Origin: Cyrtodaria siliqua
Lineage: Eukaryota > Mollusca > Bivalvia > Adapedonta > Hiatellidae
Assembly (NCBI GenBank): GCA_037043455.1
Contig: JAWPHD010005095.1
Coordinates: 62,001-126,000 of the forward strand
Direction: 5' to 3'
DNA length: 64,000 nt
In this document: piece by piece, positions 10,052 to 23,120 of the stretch
Layout of the letters: each line of letters opens with the position of its first letter
How positions within the stretch are numbered: position 1 is the first letter of the stretch
Program-made: the position numbers and the translations under genes
Notes under the pieces: generated by a model
What the model was told of the DNA's origin: nothing
The model's input: the letters and a program-made list of their open reading frames with translations, nothing else
Databases searched by the model: none

Positions 10052-12256
10052 ACTATTTGTTTTATTTGTTTGATTGACACTGATATATCATGTTAATTTG
10101 TACCAGGGCAGTAATCTCTCTATGGGCCTGCGGGTATATGAGTACTCCATTTTGTTTACAAAATGGCAACCAATGTACTCGATCTAGAGGATCTGCATAC
10201 ATGTAAACTTTCCAGAAGAATTCATTGAATGGTATTGAGATGCTGGATTCCCGTCTATCTCCCCTTTACTTAGAGATTCTCTAAATAACATAGTAACTAC
10301 CAGTGGATGTCAATAAGCAACAACTACTTTATCACTTGTTTGTGTATGTTGTTTCCAACGGACCCCCTTTCAGTATTTATTGACATTCACACCAGTGTTT
10401 GTTTAGTGCTGTGTGGCGGCCGTAAAAACTTGCCCCGGCTACAAATCAGTAGTATTATTACTTACTGGTCCTTTTGGATCATCACGCCCAGTCTTTGTGG
10501 TTTTAAAGTAGTATATCGCTTCAGCCGATGCTAGGATAATTTAACGGTCTTGGAGTTATGATAACGGGAACTCCAGAAATGGTGAAATCAGTTCTACATA
10601 TTAATTTGTGTTACAAAACCATTAGTTTTCACAGTATATCACGTTATACTGTGACCCTAATATCATGAATGTTGTTTCTATCGTGTGTGTAACAATGTTA
10701 TTTATAGTGTACTATTTATTTATGTTATTGAAGTATGTTTGTAATTTACTCTAGGTAGATGATACATCTGGACCTGCTATATGTAGCGTAGAATCATCAA
10801 CATATATGCCAAATGAAGCTTCTTTAGAAGTTAAAAGTAGATGATTTATATAAATAGTAGAGTATTTATTTTATGCTTACTCCATTGCGCTCCTCTTTCC
10901 ATTCAGCAACATGTGTACAGAGAATATTACGTTGATCAAACTGTAGTTATCGGTTATCTAAGCGAATTGGTATACATATTATTGACTTTATATGTCCGAG
11001 TCCTTGGATACCGAAGTGTGTATCACGCATAATATACAGAATAATCCAGTAAGGTACCTCCCTACAGGCTTTCTTCGGTATTCAAAACATAAATTTTGAT
11101 ATATTTTACCGTGATTGTGTACCTGTAAACGGATAATGAGAAGATCGTTCAGTCAAAAACTTACAACTGAGCTGCTGAATGTTATAGCCTCAGGTCCAAA
11201 TAAGTAACATGATCCTTCAAACAATATCAATCCGTTTGGACACGATGCTGAAATTAAAACACAAGGTTATTCAGAATTACAGATATGGACACGTGACAAT
11301 GGAGGCTGAAAGTAAAGCACACGGTTATTCAGAACTGAAAGTAATAATATGTATGGTTAATCAGACTACAGACGAAGAAGGTATTAACAGCGAAGTATCA
11401 TGACATGTTACATGGATTGTAAATAGCCTCTGCATCCAAACGTAACCGCCCAAAATATATCGAGTTATAAACGTGAAACATCCGTAGTAAATACATAATA
11501 TATCTAGACATGTATCATTTATATCACTTAATGTGCAGTTTTAATGTGTCTTGGCCAAAGAATGATACTGTATGCAACGGCTTTTCAAATCATCATTGCA
11601 TAAACAGGCACACGTCAAATCACTGTATTTGGCCGGTGTACTGAAATAAATCGACCCCCATAGAACAGTGATTCCTCGGTCATTCCACTTCATAAAATAT
11701 TGACCCCACGGTGATAATTTGTACTATAGAAATGTATATGAGCAGATTAAAATTATTGGATTTTTCACCGGTTCTTAAAATATCCTTGATTGATTATCCG
11801 TAAAATGAATGACGAGTTTGTAACTCTTAATTCAACGCTCCAGTTTCGGGGTTTTGGTCTGGCTTGTTAAAACCATTTATATTGTGTATGTAGATTTTGG
11901 ATTCTCAAATATTCAGTTATACGAGAGGTGTTCAACTTATAATTGAACACTTTTGTTTAAGATGTTGTTTTTAAGCGGAAGAGATTATCATAAAATATAG
12001 TCATTTAATGATGTGAAACTGTCATTTAGAAAGTATGCATTTAAAAATAATCTCCAATTTCACGCGGTTCGTTTAAAATTACATTTTAAATTAGGTGTAC
12101 ACTATTTTTTAATTTTAAACCTATATGTTTCTCTTGCCGTGGAGTTTTACCGTAAACCAAATAATTCCACTAAATGCATATCATAATTGTTTAAAACTCT
12201 ATGGATAATTTAAATATGATCGTATGTTTTATTTTAAGACAAAAATATAGATGTTG
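10052..12256 (+). repeat. 2205-bp tandem unit, copy 2
   Basis: Apparently identical to copy 1 over its length, including the three short open frames at 10307, 10841 and 11209. It shares a G with copy 1 (at 11968) where copy 3 and the right arm have A. This suggests copies 1 and 2 are the most recently separated pair. Confidence 0.95.
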
Positions 12257-14461
12257 ACTATTTGTTTTATTTGTTTGATTGACACTGATATATCATGTTA
12301 ATTTGTACCAGGGCAGTAATCTCTCTATGGGCCTGCGGGTATATGAGTACTCCATTTTGTTTACAAAATGGCAACCAATGTACTCGATCTAGAGGATCTG
12401 CATACATGTAAACTTTCCAGAAGAATTCATTGAATGGTATTGAGATGCTGGATTCCCGTCTATCTCCCCTTTACTTAGAGATTCTCTAAATAACATAGTA
12501 ACTACCAGTGGATGTCAATAAGCAACAACTACTTTATCACTTGTTTGTGTATGTTGTTTCCAACGGACCCCCTTTCAGTATTTATTGACATTCACACCAG
12601 TGTTTGTTTAGTGCTGTGTGGCGGCCGTAAAAACTTGCCCCGGCTACAAATCAGTAGTATTATTACTTACTGGTCCTTTTGGATCATCACGCCCAGTCTT
12701 TGTGGTTTTAAAGTAGTATATCGCTTCAGCCGATGCTAGGATAATTTAACGGTCTTGGAGTTATGATAACGGGAACTCCAGAAATGGTGAAATCAGTTCT
12801 ACATATTAATTTGTGTTACAAAACCATTAGTTTTCACAGTATATCACGTTATACTGTGACCCTAATATCATGAATGTTGTTTCTATCGTGTGTGTAACAA
12901 TGTTATTTATAGTGTACTATTTATTTATGTTATTGAAGTATGTTTGTAATTTACTCTAGGTAGATGATACATCTGGACCTGCTATATGTAGCGTAGAATC
13001 ATCAACATATATGCCAAATGAAGCTTCTTTAGAAGTTAAAAGTAGATGATTTATATAAATAGTAGAGTATTTATTTTATGCTTACTCCATTGCGCTCCTC
13101 TTTCCATTCAGCAACATGTGTACAGAGAATATTACGTTGATCAAACTGTAGTTATCGGTTATCTAAGCGAATTGGTATACATATTATTGACTTTATATGT
13201 CCGAGTCCTTGGATACCGAAGTGTGTATCACGCATAATATACAGAATAATCCAGTAAGGTACCTCCCTACAGGCTTTCTTCGGTATTCAAAACATAAATT
13301 TTGATATATTTTACCGTGATTGTGTACCTGTAAACGGATAATGAGAAGATCGTTCAGTCAAAAACTTACAACTGAGCTGCTGAATGTTATAGCCTCAGGT
13401 CCAAATAAGTAACATGATCCTTCAAACAATATCAATCCGTTTGGACACGATGCTGAAATTAAAACACAAGGTTATTCAGAATTACAGATATGGACACGTG
13501 ACAATGGAGGCTGAAAGTAAAGCACACGGTTATTCAGAACTGAAAGTAATAATATGTATGGTTAATCAGACTACAGACGAAGAAGGTATTAACAGCGAAG
13601 TATCATGACATGTTACATGGATTGTAAATAGCCTCTGCATCCAAACGTAACCGCCCAAAATATATCGAGTTATAAACGTGAAACATCCGTAGTAAATACA
13701 TAATATATCTAGACATGTATCATTTATATCACTTAATGTGCAGTTTTAATGTGTCTTGGCCAAAGAATGATACTGTATGCAACGGCTTTTCAAATCATCA
13801 TTGCATAAACAGGCACACGTCAAATCACTGTATTTGGCCGGTGTACTGAAATAAATCGACCCCCATAGAACAGTGATTCCTCGGTCATTCCACTTCATAA
13901 AATATTGACCCCACGGTGATAATTTGTACTATAGAAATGTATATGAGCAGATTAAAATTATTGGATTTTTCACCGGTTCTTAAAATATCCTTGATTGATT
14001 ATCCGTAAAATGAATGACGAGTTTGTAACTCTTAATTCAACGCTCCAGTTTCGGGGTTTTGGTCTGGCTTGTTAAAACCATTTATATTGTGTATGTAGAT
14101 TTTGGATTCTCAAATATTCAGTTATACGAGAGGTGTTCAACTTATAATTGAACACTTTTGTTTAAGATGTTATTTTTAAGCGGAAGAGATTATCATAAAA
14201 TATAGTCATTTAATGATGTGAAACTGTCATTTAGAAAGTATGCATTTAAAAATAATCTCCAATTTCACGCGGTTCGTTTAAAATTACATTTTAAATTAGG
14301 TGTACACTATTTTTTAATTTTAAACCTATATGTTTCTCTTGCCGTGGAGTTTTACCGTAAACCAAATAATTCCACTAAATGCATATCATAATTGTTTAAA
14401 ACTCTATGGATAATTTAAATATGATCGTATGTTTTATTTTAAGACAAAAATATAGATGTTG
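12257..14461 (+). repeat. 2205-bp tandem unit, copy 3
   Basis: Nearly identical to copies 1 and 2. I found one difference, A at 14171 in GATGTTATTTTTAAGCGG, which matches the single right-arm homologue. After 14461 the sequence leaves the unit. 14462-15087 is AT-rich and unassigned, mostly shared with the right arm except for a stretch missing there. Confidence 0.95.
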
Positions 14462-15087
14462 ATTTAAAAGCTCAATTTTACCGCAATATTAAGAAATTGA
14501 CAGATAATAGGACAGTTTGCTCGTATGTTACTGATAATTTTATAAATCAACCCAAATAACTATTTTAATCATATTTTGTGATATAAAAAAATAAACAGTT
14601 ATTGCTGATGTATATCATATACCTTATAAAGATATCTTTGGTAAAAAATTATATTATTTTTATCATTATTTGCAAATGTGTGTGTTTTGCCCCTAAATTT
14701 TAAGTTATATATTTTTTCTATCTTTTCTTTTAAGAAACTTATGAAACTTGTTCTTTTTTAATAGCGCAGGAAATCATAAAAAAACCTGCAGTTGATGTTT
14801 CGAACTAAAAGCTTTCGTAAAAGTAATCATTTTCATAATCGAATTTCGCTGAAATCTTGAAAATCGACAAATTAAAAAAAAATGCATATTACACTTTTTT
14901 TACGTTCAGACATGGACATATCAGAATACTATAACCTTAAACGACATTTTAAAAGTATTTGTCTTAAAATTTGTATTGCAGTTATTTTTATAATTGAAGA
15001 TTTTTTGTTTAAAATGTCATTCTCTACCCTTTTTCAAAAATACGGATGCAGCAACAGGAAGCACATAATAATGCATGTCATAATGTT

Positions 15088-15487
15088 TGCGCTGAAGTCA
15101 GGATAATAGCGAGGATTGTGCGCATATAAAATCGATTCAAGCTAACCAGTAGGCCTTATTGCCTACTGACCATTCCAAGTCGGTAACCCTGTCTTCACCA
15201 CCCTTTCTGTTGTTTTTCGTCCCTTTCATTGTATTTTCAAGTCTATTTGGGCGCTGAAGACAGGATAATAGCGAGGATTGTGCGCATATAAAATCGATTC
15301 AAACTAACGAGTAGGCCTTATTGCCTACTGACCGTTCCAAGTCGGTAACCCTGTCTTCATCACCCTTTCTGTTGTTTTTTGTCTCTTTCATTGTATTTTC
15401 AAGTCCTTGTTTGCAGTATAGTGCGGACCTACGATGTCATTGCGCTTGGACGCTGTAGTTTCTATAGGACCCTATATCTCATTTTTT
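15088..15487. repeat. Two partial tandem copies of repeat E
   Basis: Two consecutive units begin GCGCTGAAG(A/T)CAGGATAA, about 160 bp apart, each with GTAGGCCTTATTGCCTACTG. The matching site in the right arm (near 54282) runs straight through without them. This is a left-arm gain or a right-arm loss after duplication. Confidence 0.65.
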
Positions 15488-15879
15488 CATATCGAAGGAA
15501 TCATTAAACTTGACATTAAAATCAACACATTCGGCGAGAATTTCAAGACAGTTGATTCAGTTGCACAATGAAAGTGTTCAATTATAAGTTGAACACATCT
15601 CGTATATATATAAATCATCGTAAGCAGGTGTAGGAACGGTGTACATATGTTGTTTATAATGTGGCTGCTGTTGGCGGGATAGTTACTAGGGACCATGTCC
15701 ATAGCTTTTAGCTTATAAAACCCGAAATAATTACGTTGACAAACATTAAACACTTACCATTATTAAATGTTTACTAAATAAAAGCAAGTTTGTTTGACGG
15801 AATTCAATAGCGGTACAAAAAACAGTAGAAAAGAAGTACGTCTTCGTGAGTTTGTACTCCCCAGCCCAAACTAAAATTA

Positions 15880-17640
15880 CATTTGCGAGTAATAATAGTG
15901 AGAGCGCAAAATTCTAGAGCGCTACTGGGAAAATTACAGGAAAGCTAGAAATTTAGTTAATAAGATTAAAAGAAAATCAATTAGAATTTACTTTTTAGAC
16001 AGATGTTTAGGTGTAGTAAAAGCAAAGATGTTTGGTCTACTGTAAAACCTTTTATCACAAACAAGGGTACACTAAATCATAAAAATACATTATTGAAGGA
16101 ACATGATAAATTAATTACTGATCAAAAGGAAATCTGCCTTATATTTAATGATTTCTATGTTAATATTGCCAATGATATAGGTGATCCATCAATAAAATTT
16201 GATAAAAACCATGAAAGCATACACACACTTAAAAATATGCCCAACGCAAAAGGTATGTTTGATTTCAAACCTGTTGATGGAAATTTTGTTTAGAAAACAC
16301 ATAATAAAATGAATGTAAAGAAGGCCACATGTCATGACAAAATATCAGTCAACATGTTAAAACTTGCAAATACTATCATCTGTGAACCTTTGACTACACT
16401 TGTTAATGGATCTTTGATTCCCATTTATTTCCAGATTGTTTAAACATTGCTCATGTTGTGCCTACACACAAGAAACAATAGTACTCTAGATACAGGTAAC
16501 TATATACCTGTGAGCCTTCTTCCAATTACATCAAAAGTCTTTGAAAGGGCCATGTATCATCAGCTACTCAATTATTCGGATTCAATATTTCATGTTTTTT
16601 TAAGTGCTTTTAGACCTGGCTATGGTTGTAGCTCTGCCCTTTTAAAAATTGCGGAATACTGGAAACTTATCTTAGACTAGATTAAGTATCTTGCCGCAAT
16701 TCTGATCTCCCTCATTATCTACTGCTGCTAAAATGAATTGTATGGTATGTCACATAGTGCATTATAGCTTGTTGAGAGCTACCTCACAACGAGAAGACAA
16801 TGTGTTAAGCTAGGAAGTACAGTCTGTGACTCCAAAGAATTAATAAAAGGTGTACCACAAGGATCAATCTTAGGTCCTGTCTTTCTTAACATATTTATAA
16901 ATGATATATTCGATTTTGTAACCAAAGGTAATCTATATAACTATGCAAATGATAACACTCTATCCTATGCACGTGACTCACCAACCTTACTAGTAAAGAC
17001 ATTGGAGGAACAAAGTATGATCCTGATAAAGTTGTTCTCTATCAATCATATGAAGGCTAATCCAGACAAGTTTCAGGCAATTTCCTTTGGGAAAAAAACT
17101 AATAATTTAGACTTATCTTTTAAACTGGACAATGTTGAAATTAAATGTGACAAGGAAGTCAAATTACTGGAGTTACTTTTGATTTTATGTTAAATTTTAA
17201 TACTTATATCTCAAATATTTGTAAAAAGGCATCCAGACAGCTAAATGTTATAAAACGTGTTGGACAATATTTATGCAAATTAAACAGGCTCACTATGTAT
17301 CATTCTTTTATTATGTCAAATCTTAAATACTGTCCATCGACCTGGAATTTTACCAATGAAACAAACATCAAGACGATTGAAAAGATTCAAGAAAGGGCAT
17401 TGCGTTTTATTTATATCGATTATTGTAGCTCTTACAATGACTTGTTGACAACTGCTGGCTTACCGTCATCAAAAGTTAGAAGAAGGAGATCTATAGCTTT
17501 AGAGGTATATAACATTGGATTATTGAATTCTATGCCAAATTGTTTTAGGGAATGTTCATCTTTTAATCAATTCAAATTTCTAATATTAAACTGGGAGGGT
17601 CCAAACTGCGTATGCTCTTCAAAAACCACTTAGTTGCCCC
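15880..17640 (+). mobile_element. Decayed non-LTR retrotransposon (Jockey/CR1-like RT)
   Basis: Broken reading frames spell a non-LTR reverse transcriptase. In order they give ERYWENYRKARNLVNKIKR, then SKDVWSTVKPFITNKGTLN, then SLLPITSKVFERAMY, the signature GVPQGSILGPVFLNIFINDI, a catalytic box YANDNT and a C-terminal NLKYCPSTW region. The usual YADD box has lost its first aspartate (YAND). Several stops and frameshifts rule out activity. The endonuclease part is missing, as in 5'-truncated copies. The right arm keeps the same insertion (about 54700-55700) with a large internal deletion, so it entered before the segmental duplication. The clade is an inference. Confidence 0.85.
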
Positions 17641-17884
17641 TACCACACGTACCACGACTCCCCCCCCCCCACCTACCCCCACCCCCATGCCTTGATTTCC
17701 ATTTCACAATGACTCAATTAAATGTGTATTAATTGTAATAGCATCGAATGCAAACATTTTGAGTAATTTTCGTAAAACTTTAAGTTCGAATATCTGCCGT
17801 ATTGGTCTACGGAATTGGTCGGGATAATCACTGTAGAATGTCTATACATCCATACACATGTACACCTTGCATAAATGTTTTTTT

Positions 17885-18325
17885 TTATCTCACTTCTGTT
17901 TTTGAAAAATTCTTGAAAGAAATATATAACCAGTATTGATGTCTGCCGTTTTTATCGACTCGGATATCCCCTCTGTTATAACAGATACAGGTTGTACAAT
18001 GTGAATTAGTACTACCGAGTTCCAGAGATAGAACACTGACGTAATGTAGGGGGCAAACAATTATTACACTATAAGCTGCTTTATTAGCAGGAACTAAAAC
18101 AAATGTATTATGACATTCTTGAATTCCCGATTTCAAATTACGAAACAAAAACCTAGGTCTCGGAGGAAGTAAACCGGGGTAAGCATTATACAAGTTAATA
18201 CGTGTATCTATAATTTTATAAATTGTTCAATTGAAAAGAGAGTTTGGGTCCGCATGCTCTCTACGACACCATTTAATTAGTATATTAAATTCCTCAATGG
18301 ATTTGGCGATCTGATTACGACATGT
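17885..18325 (-). pseudogene. Penelope-like element, N-terminal region remnant
   Basis: The minus-strand reading gives RNQIAKSIEEFNILIKWCRR, HADPNS, then FLFRNLKSGIQECHN and LVPANKAAY. This is the region that precedes the reverse transcriptase core in this family. It ends before the core. The right-arm copy is at 55950-56400. 17640-17885 is a C-rich and AT-rich tail of the preceding element. Confidence 0.65.
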
Positions 18326-18327
18326 AT

Positions 18328-18824
18328 TAAAAAAGAAATATAAAAAGATCGGACAGGGAAAGTAGCATTCAAGGAGGACAGTAAACCACAAAACACAGAA
18401 ACAAACACGCAAACAGACAAACAAGAAGGCAAAAACAATAATAAATGCAAACGACATCACAAACACAAAAAGGGTTGACAATAGGGCTACCGCCTTGGAA
18501 CGGTCAGTGGCAAAGTAGGCCACTGGGGGTTTAAACCGGTTCTAGGGTGCACCAAACCTCACACTTACCCTACTGTCATCCCATTAAAACAGGACAGTGT
18601 AAATAAAGAAATCCCCGCCATGATCTAATCTCTAACCAACAAGGCAGCATCAATAGGCAATATAAGTAAAACACAAATATGCTCGTGTAAATTATAATAC
18701 AAAAAAAACAATAGCCTAGAAAGCCACAATGAAGGTACTCAATGACTTTGCAGAAGCCAGAGCAGTAAGAGAATAAACCATTAAGGGCACGACAAGAAAG
18801 ATCATGGACAAACATCATAATCAG
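18328..18824 (-). mobile_element. Penelope-like element tail, inserted in left arm only
   Basis: On the minus strand this is the terminal region seen after the reverse transcriptase at 24330-24815: DLSCRALNGLFSYCSG, then CCCTACTGTCATCCCAT in antisense, then the CCGATCTTTTTATATTT end. At the paralogous position (about 56403) the right arm reads straight from CATGCATTAAA to ATCAGAAAGTAG. This block is therefore a left-arm insertion, or it was lost on the right. Confidence 0.7.
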
Positions 18825-18837
18825 AAAGTAGAATACC

Positions 18838-18990
18838 GTTTAAGCCGGTGCTAGGGGACGTGCTAGGTGACATGAAATGTGTTGCTTTCTACATTACCTC
18901 TCATGAACAGACTCAAGAAACCCGAATCGGCTACTTTATTTGCCTATTTGTGTTTGTGGCTTCCAAAGGATCTCCCATATCAATATTTAC
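18838..18990 (+). repeat. Dispersed repeat family C
   Basis: Contains GCCGGTGCTAGGGG, TACCTCTCATGAACAGAC and GTGTTTGTGGCTTCCAAAGG. Related copies lie at 2340-2510, in each 2205-bp unit (8110-8335 and equivalents), 20030-20170 (-), 27895-28145, 43790-43960, 51585-51800, 53990-54110, 56430-56560 and 57660-57770 (-). 18990-19640 is unassigned and shared with the right arm. Confidence 0.6.
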
Positions 18991-19639
18991 TAGATTATAG
19001 TATGATACTACTAGTTGTGTTTTCCGTGGTATGACATGAAATTCGTGACAATTGTTGTCTAAGAACAATACGGGTTGTTGCCAAGTATTATCATACTGTT
19101 TCAGATTCCACTTTTTAAATTATATTAACAGTTTCTTATCTTAACTACGATGTTTCAATGTGAGAACTGAATGTTAAATCTGTCATTATAAACATGCATT
19201 TTCTGGTTACTAAATATCACACTGTCCGAATTAGGTATTCAATAACAGGTCTTATTTGTTTATATTTATTTCAGAGTGTGTTTCTGTACTACTAGTGCGT
19301 ACATGCAGATGATGAAACTATGAGTAAGTCGAGAGCTGTACAAAAAGCTATTGTAATTCACTTTCACATTTTACAGGAGAAGCTTGTAGCTTATATTTAT
19401 CATTTTATTCTTTAGCATGAATTAAAGAAATGTTGTTCATTTATGTTTAGAAAAGAAAAGAACAAATGCATACGTGTGTGCATGAGATATGTAAGAAATA
19501 TTGCTAGACATTACAATTTGCGTCTACAATTTGAAAATTTAGTTAAACATTTTTCAAGTCAAAACATTTGTAACAACGTTTGTATTAAGGCGCGTTTCAG
19601 CCATACGTAAACCTTTAAGTTTGTTTTATATTTATATTA

Positions 19640-20020
19640 AATATAGATATAAAAATCGAACAGGAAAAGTAGAATTCAAGGAAGACAGTCAATCACAAAC
19701 ACACACATAAAGAACACAATTAAAGATGAATAAAAGGCCAAATAAGACATCACAAATACAAGGCTACCGCCTTGGTACAGTCAGTGTCAAAAAAGGCCGC
19801 TGATGGTTTAAACCAGGTTCAAACCTCATACTTGCCCTACTGTCATCCCAATAAAATGGGGCAGTGTAAATAAATAAATCCCCGCCATAAATTATTCTCT
19901 AACCAACAACGCAGCATTATTAGGCAATATAAGTAAACCACAAAGATGTTCGTGTATATATAAATACAACAAAAAAAACAATAGCCTAAAAAGCCTCAAA
20001 GAAGGCACTCAATTGTCACA
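19640..20020 (-). mobile_element. Penelope-like element tail fragment
   Basis: Antisense copy of the element tail, with TACCGCCTTGG, TAAACCAGG, CTACTGTCATCCCA and GCCTAAAAAGCC. It is present in both arms (57250-57620 on the right), so it predates the duplication. Confidence 0.6.
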
Positions 20021-20318
20021 AACACAAAACAAGAGAGAAAAGTAGCAGACTCGGTTTTGTTGAGTTTGTTCATGAGAGGTAATGTAATATGCAACACCTA
20101 TAACGCACCCTAGCACCGTCTTAAGCGGTATTCTACTTAAAAGCACCAAAGAGTATACTTGATGATCCCAAAGGATCAGTAAATAAATATCACATTCATT
20201 CAAACGGATGAAGGCTAGTAAGTTATTAAAACTAATGTAAAAATATATTGTTAAAACTATTTACATATAAGAGATGATATGGTGAAAGTAGTAACTATCT
20301 ATATATAGGGCAACATTA

Positions 20319-20761
20319 ATGAGAGGGTGATAGTAAGAATGTTCACCCTGAGAATATGATTATCGTCCAAAGCATGGATGTGATATTTATTTTATTATAC
20401 TGAAATCCCCTCGGGCAAAAATAAGATTCATTTTCAGTACAGATTTTCCTTTGCTCCACTGCTTGTTTGACTGAAACCGGACATGCGCAGTGAAGCAGTC
20501 TATTTGCCGGTTGTTGCAAAAAAAAAATGCTATCAACGTTATATCGTTGGATTGGAAATAACGTAACTAATAAAAATTTGTGGAATTTTATTGAAATCGG
20601 TCAAGTACTTTTGATGTTTTCATGAGTTAAAATATCAATTTTATCATAATTTTATTTCAGCCGATGACGTCACCGAAACTGCGCGCATCAACGCTGCTCT
20701 TGTGATATTTTTTTTTACTATCACTGCGATTTACTATCACCCTGTACTATCACCCTCGCAT
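20319..20761. mobile_element. MITE-like element with ~17-bp inverted ends
   Basis: The ends ATGAGAGGGTGATAGTA and TACTATCACCCTCGCAT are inverted repeats with one mismatch. The right end has extra copies of TACTATCACC. The interior has a full CRE palindrome in GATGACGTCACCG and GCGCGCA or GCGCAGT motifs, with no coding frame. The second copy is at 57924-58356. No clear target duplication was seen. Confidence 0.55.
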
Positions 20762-20769
20762 GAGATAGT

Positions 20770-23060
20770 AAGAAATTACACATTGTTTTCTATCGAGATT
20801 TAGCCTGGGCGTTGTACGTGAGGTATAATTATAAGTAATAATACTACTGATCTGTAGATAATAGATAAAAATAACCAAAACTCAGTACACATATTTTTCA
20901 GTGTTATTTTTTTCAAAAAAATAAATAGAATAACACGCACAATGTATATCTGAAGTTCAATCCAATCATTGAATTGACCGTGCATTGTAGTTGGTAATGA
21001 ATGTATACACATAAAAAACTTTCAAAACTGTGTACAACTTTAAATCTAATTATCTAAAGTATATGTTGTCCAATTTTGTCCATTTTGTTTAAAATGAATA
21101 TCTCCAATTTTAGCGGTTTGCGAAAATATTAGTTCCATTTCTGTACTTATTTGACTATCATTGCATATAATTTAGATTGAATTGCATATGATTATTATTG
21201 CATATATTTATAACTACACCAAGTAACAGAACTGACGTTTCTAGAAAACAGAATACTACATGAACTTACGGATAACAAATGAATGCACAGATAAATACTC
21301 TCGCACAAGATGGTTCGATTGAAAAAACGTTTCACACATTCTTGTACTATATAAACGACATGAATCTTGTTTTTCAGAACGTTTTTGATGTCACAGAAGG
21401 AGTGGGAAACTAGAAACTAGAAATATAAGGTTCTACTTTTAGAGGAAGATGAAAACTGAAAAACTGGGGTCAATAGGGTAGGACCTCGCGATATAAGTGT
21501 TCCATTTTAGAAGATAGAATCCTAAAGAATTATTCTGTTTGGTGGAAGGTAAGGCGAATTGTAATTTCAGAACATATTTGTGTTCAAAGAATGTGGGGAG
21601 GCTGGAGTTATGGTAAAATTGCAGAACAAACATCAACGGTTTATCGGGTATTTTATTTGTCCAGACACGGCATATAGGCTATTTGGGTCGTAAGGTTAAG
21701 CCTTTAAATCTGATACATACCAATATTAATTTACAGCATAATCTGTTGATTCCATCCAATCACGTTGGTCTGGAGGGGGATTAGGGGGTTAGATGTGCAT
21801 CACGATATGGTTTCGGAGCTCAAATTAGCAATTAAATTTGGACATCGTATGCTCCTAATCTGGATAGCCCTTAGCACCAAAATTGGGTCCGTCCGTCACG
21901 TCCCGTCAACCAAACTTAGTGTAAACATCTTCCCACATGCCAACGGCGAGCAAGAGCAACACTATTTGAGTAGCCGCACCCAGGGAACCTCAAAGGGGAG
22001 GAGTGGCTGCAAATGGCCAAATACACTAACAAATCAATTACACCGACATTTTTCCATATGTTTGCACAAAGCTTGGTCTGTATATATATTGCTTATGAAA
22101 GATAAACAACATATCAATCGATTTTATTATTTCAAATTCGGACGTCGTCTGCCCAGGGATTTTCTTTAGGTGACGGTATTTTTACCATTATTTAATTAGA
22201 TGAACCCTAACACTTCACTTCGTTTTCATGTACCACACTGGATACCCTCCTGAATATGCATAAAATCGATAATTTGTTAAAAGATACAGGACAATTTTGA
22301 AGTATTCTATAATCACTGTTCACGATGTCTTTATACTTGTCCATCCCCTCTCAATGCAGCGGTACACCGCACTTAGATATATAGAATATTATAAACGTAT
22401 AGAGAAATAAATTGTGTTTACTTACCCACTTTCGCGATTGACAGGCAGGAAAGTAACATTATAAAAGCATGTAACATTTTTATATCCTGGGGTTTACGAA
22501 CGAAACAAGAAACAGGTCACAAACTATGTAGTCAAAATATAATTATAATCCTTATTGTCTTACAAGTGTAATACTTTAACTCGCCAAGTTTATACCGTTT
22601 TGTCTTTGTCTTCTATATTGATAAATCGGCGATTGGTTCACAATAAAACCAAATCAGGAAGTCAATAAACAGTTTTAAGAACGAGAATTTTCTTTTTAAT
22701 CAATACTGTTAATTCAGAAGAGATCTCGACAATCTTATCTACAGTTACGCTACCTCCTAATAGACAAAACGATACACGTAAGTCAGTAATCGTTTGTGAG
22801 CAAAATATAGATCGTATTTTAGCTTGATCATATTTACAAAGATAATTATTTTTTTAAAATTACAAGTATATATACACACAACTGAGTAATTCATAAAAAT
22901 GTTAAATATCCTAAAGCTAATCTTGAAACTTCTGCAGGAAAACACGAATTTAATAATTAAAACAACTTTACGGAATCAAGTGACAAATATAAACCTTTTA
23001 CGATCCTGGCACGGTGGGAAATGACAGGATGAATTTAGAACGAACTAGAACAAACTCGAT
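20770..23060. other. Unassigned sequence shared by both duplication arms
   Basis: No exon, repeat family or element could be named here. A 134-codon open frame at 21765-22169 is broken by indels in the paralogue (59230 onward) and has no recognisable domain, so it is not called. About 100 bp around 21265-21370 are missing from the right arm. Confidence 0.5.
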
Positions 23061-23064
23061 TGGT

Positions 23065-23120
23065 GGGGGTGGGGGGGGGGGGAGATGTGTGTGTGTGTGT
23101 GTGTGTGTGTGTGGTGGGGG
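23065..23120 (+). repeat. Poly-G run and (GT)n microsatellite
   Basis: A G-rich run is followed by about fourteen GT dinucleotides and a further G run. It sits at the end of the left duplication arm. The right arm has a shorter G-rich stretch here with no GT expansion. Confidence 0.95.

Noticed and set aside
16003..17633. A working reverse transcriptase gene
   Set aside because: Several stops and frameshifts, and YAND in place of YADD. Described as a dead element instead.
20800..21012. 70-codon minus-strand frame nearly identical at 58395-58607
   Set aside because: Conserved only to the level of the surrounding duplication; AT-rich composition with no start context, signal or domain. Kept as unassigned.
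21765..22169. 134-codon plus-strand frame
   Set aside because: The right-arm paralogue has indels that cut it to 72 codons with a different end. No domain or splice context was seen.
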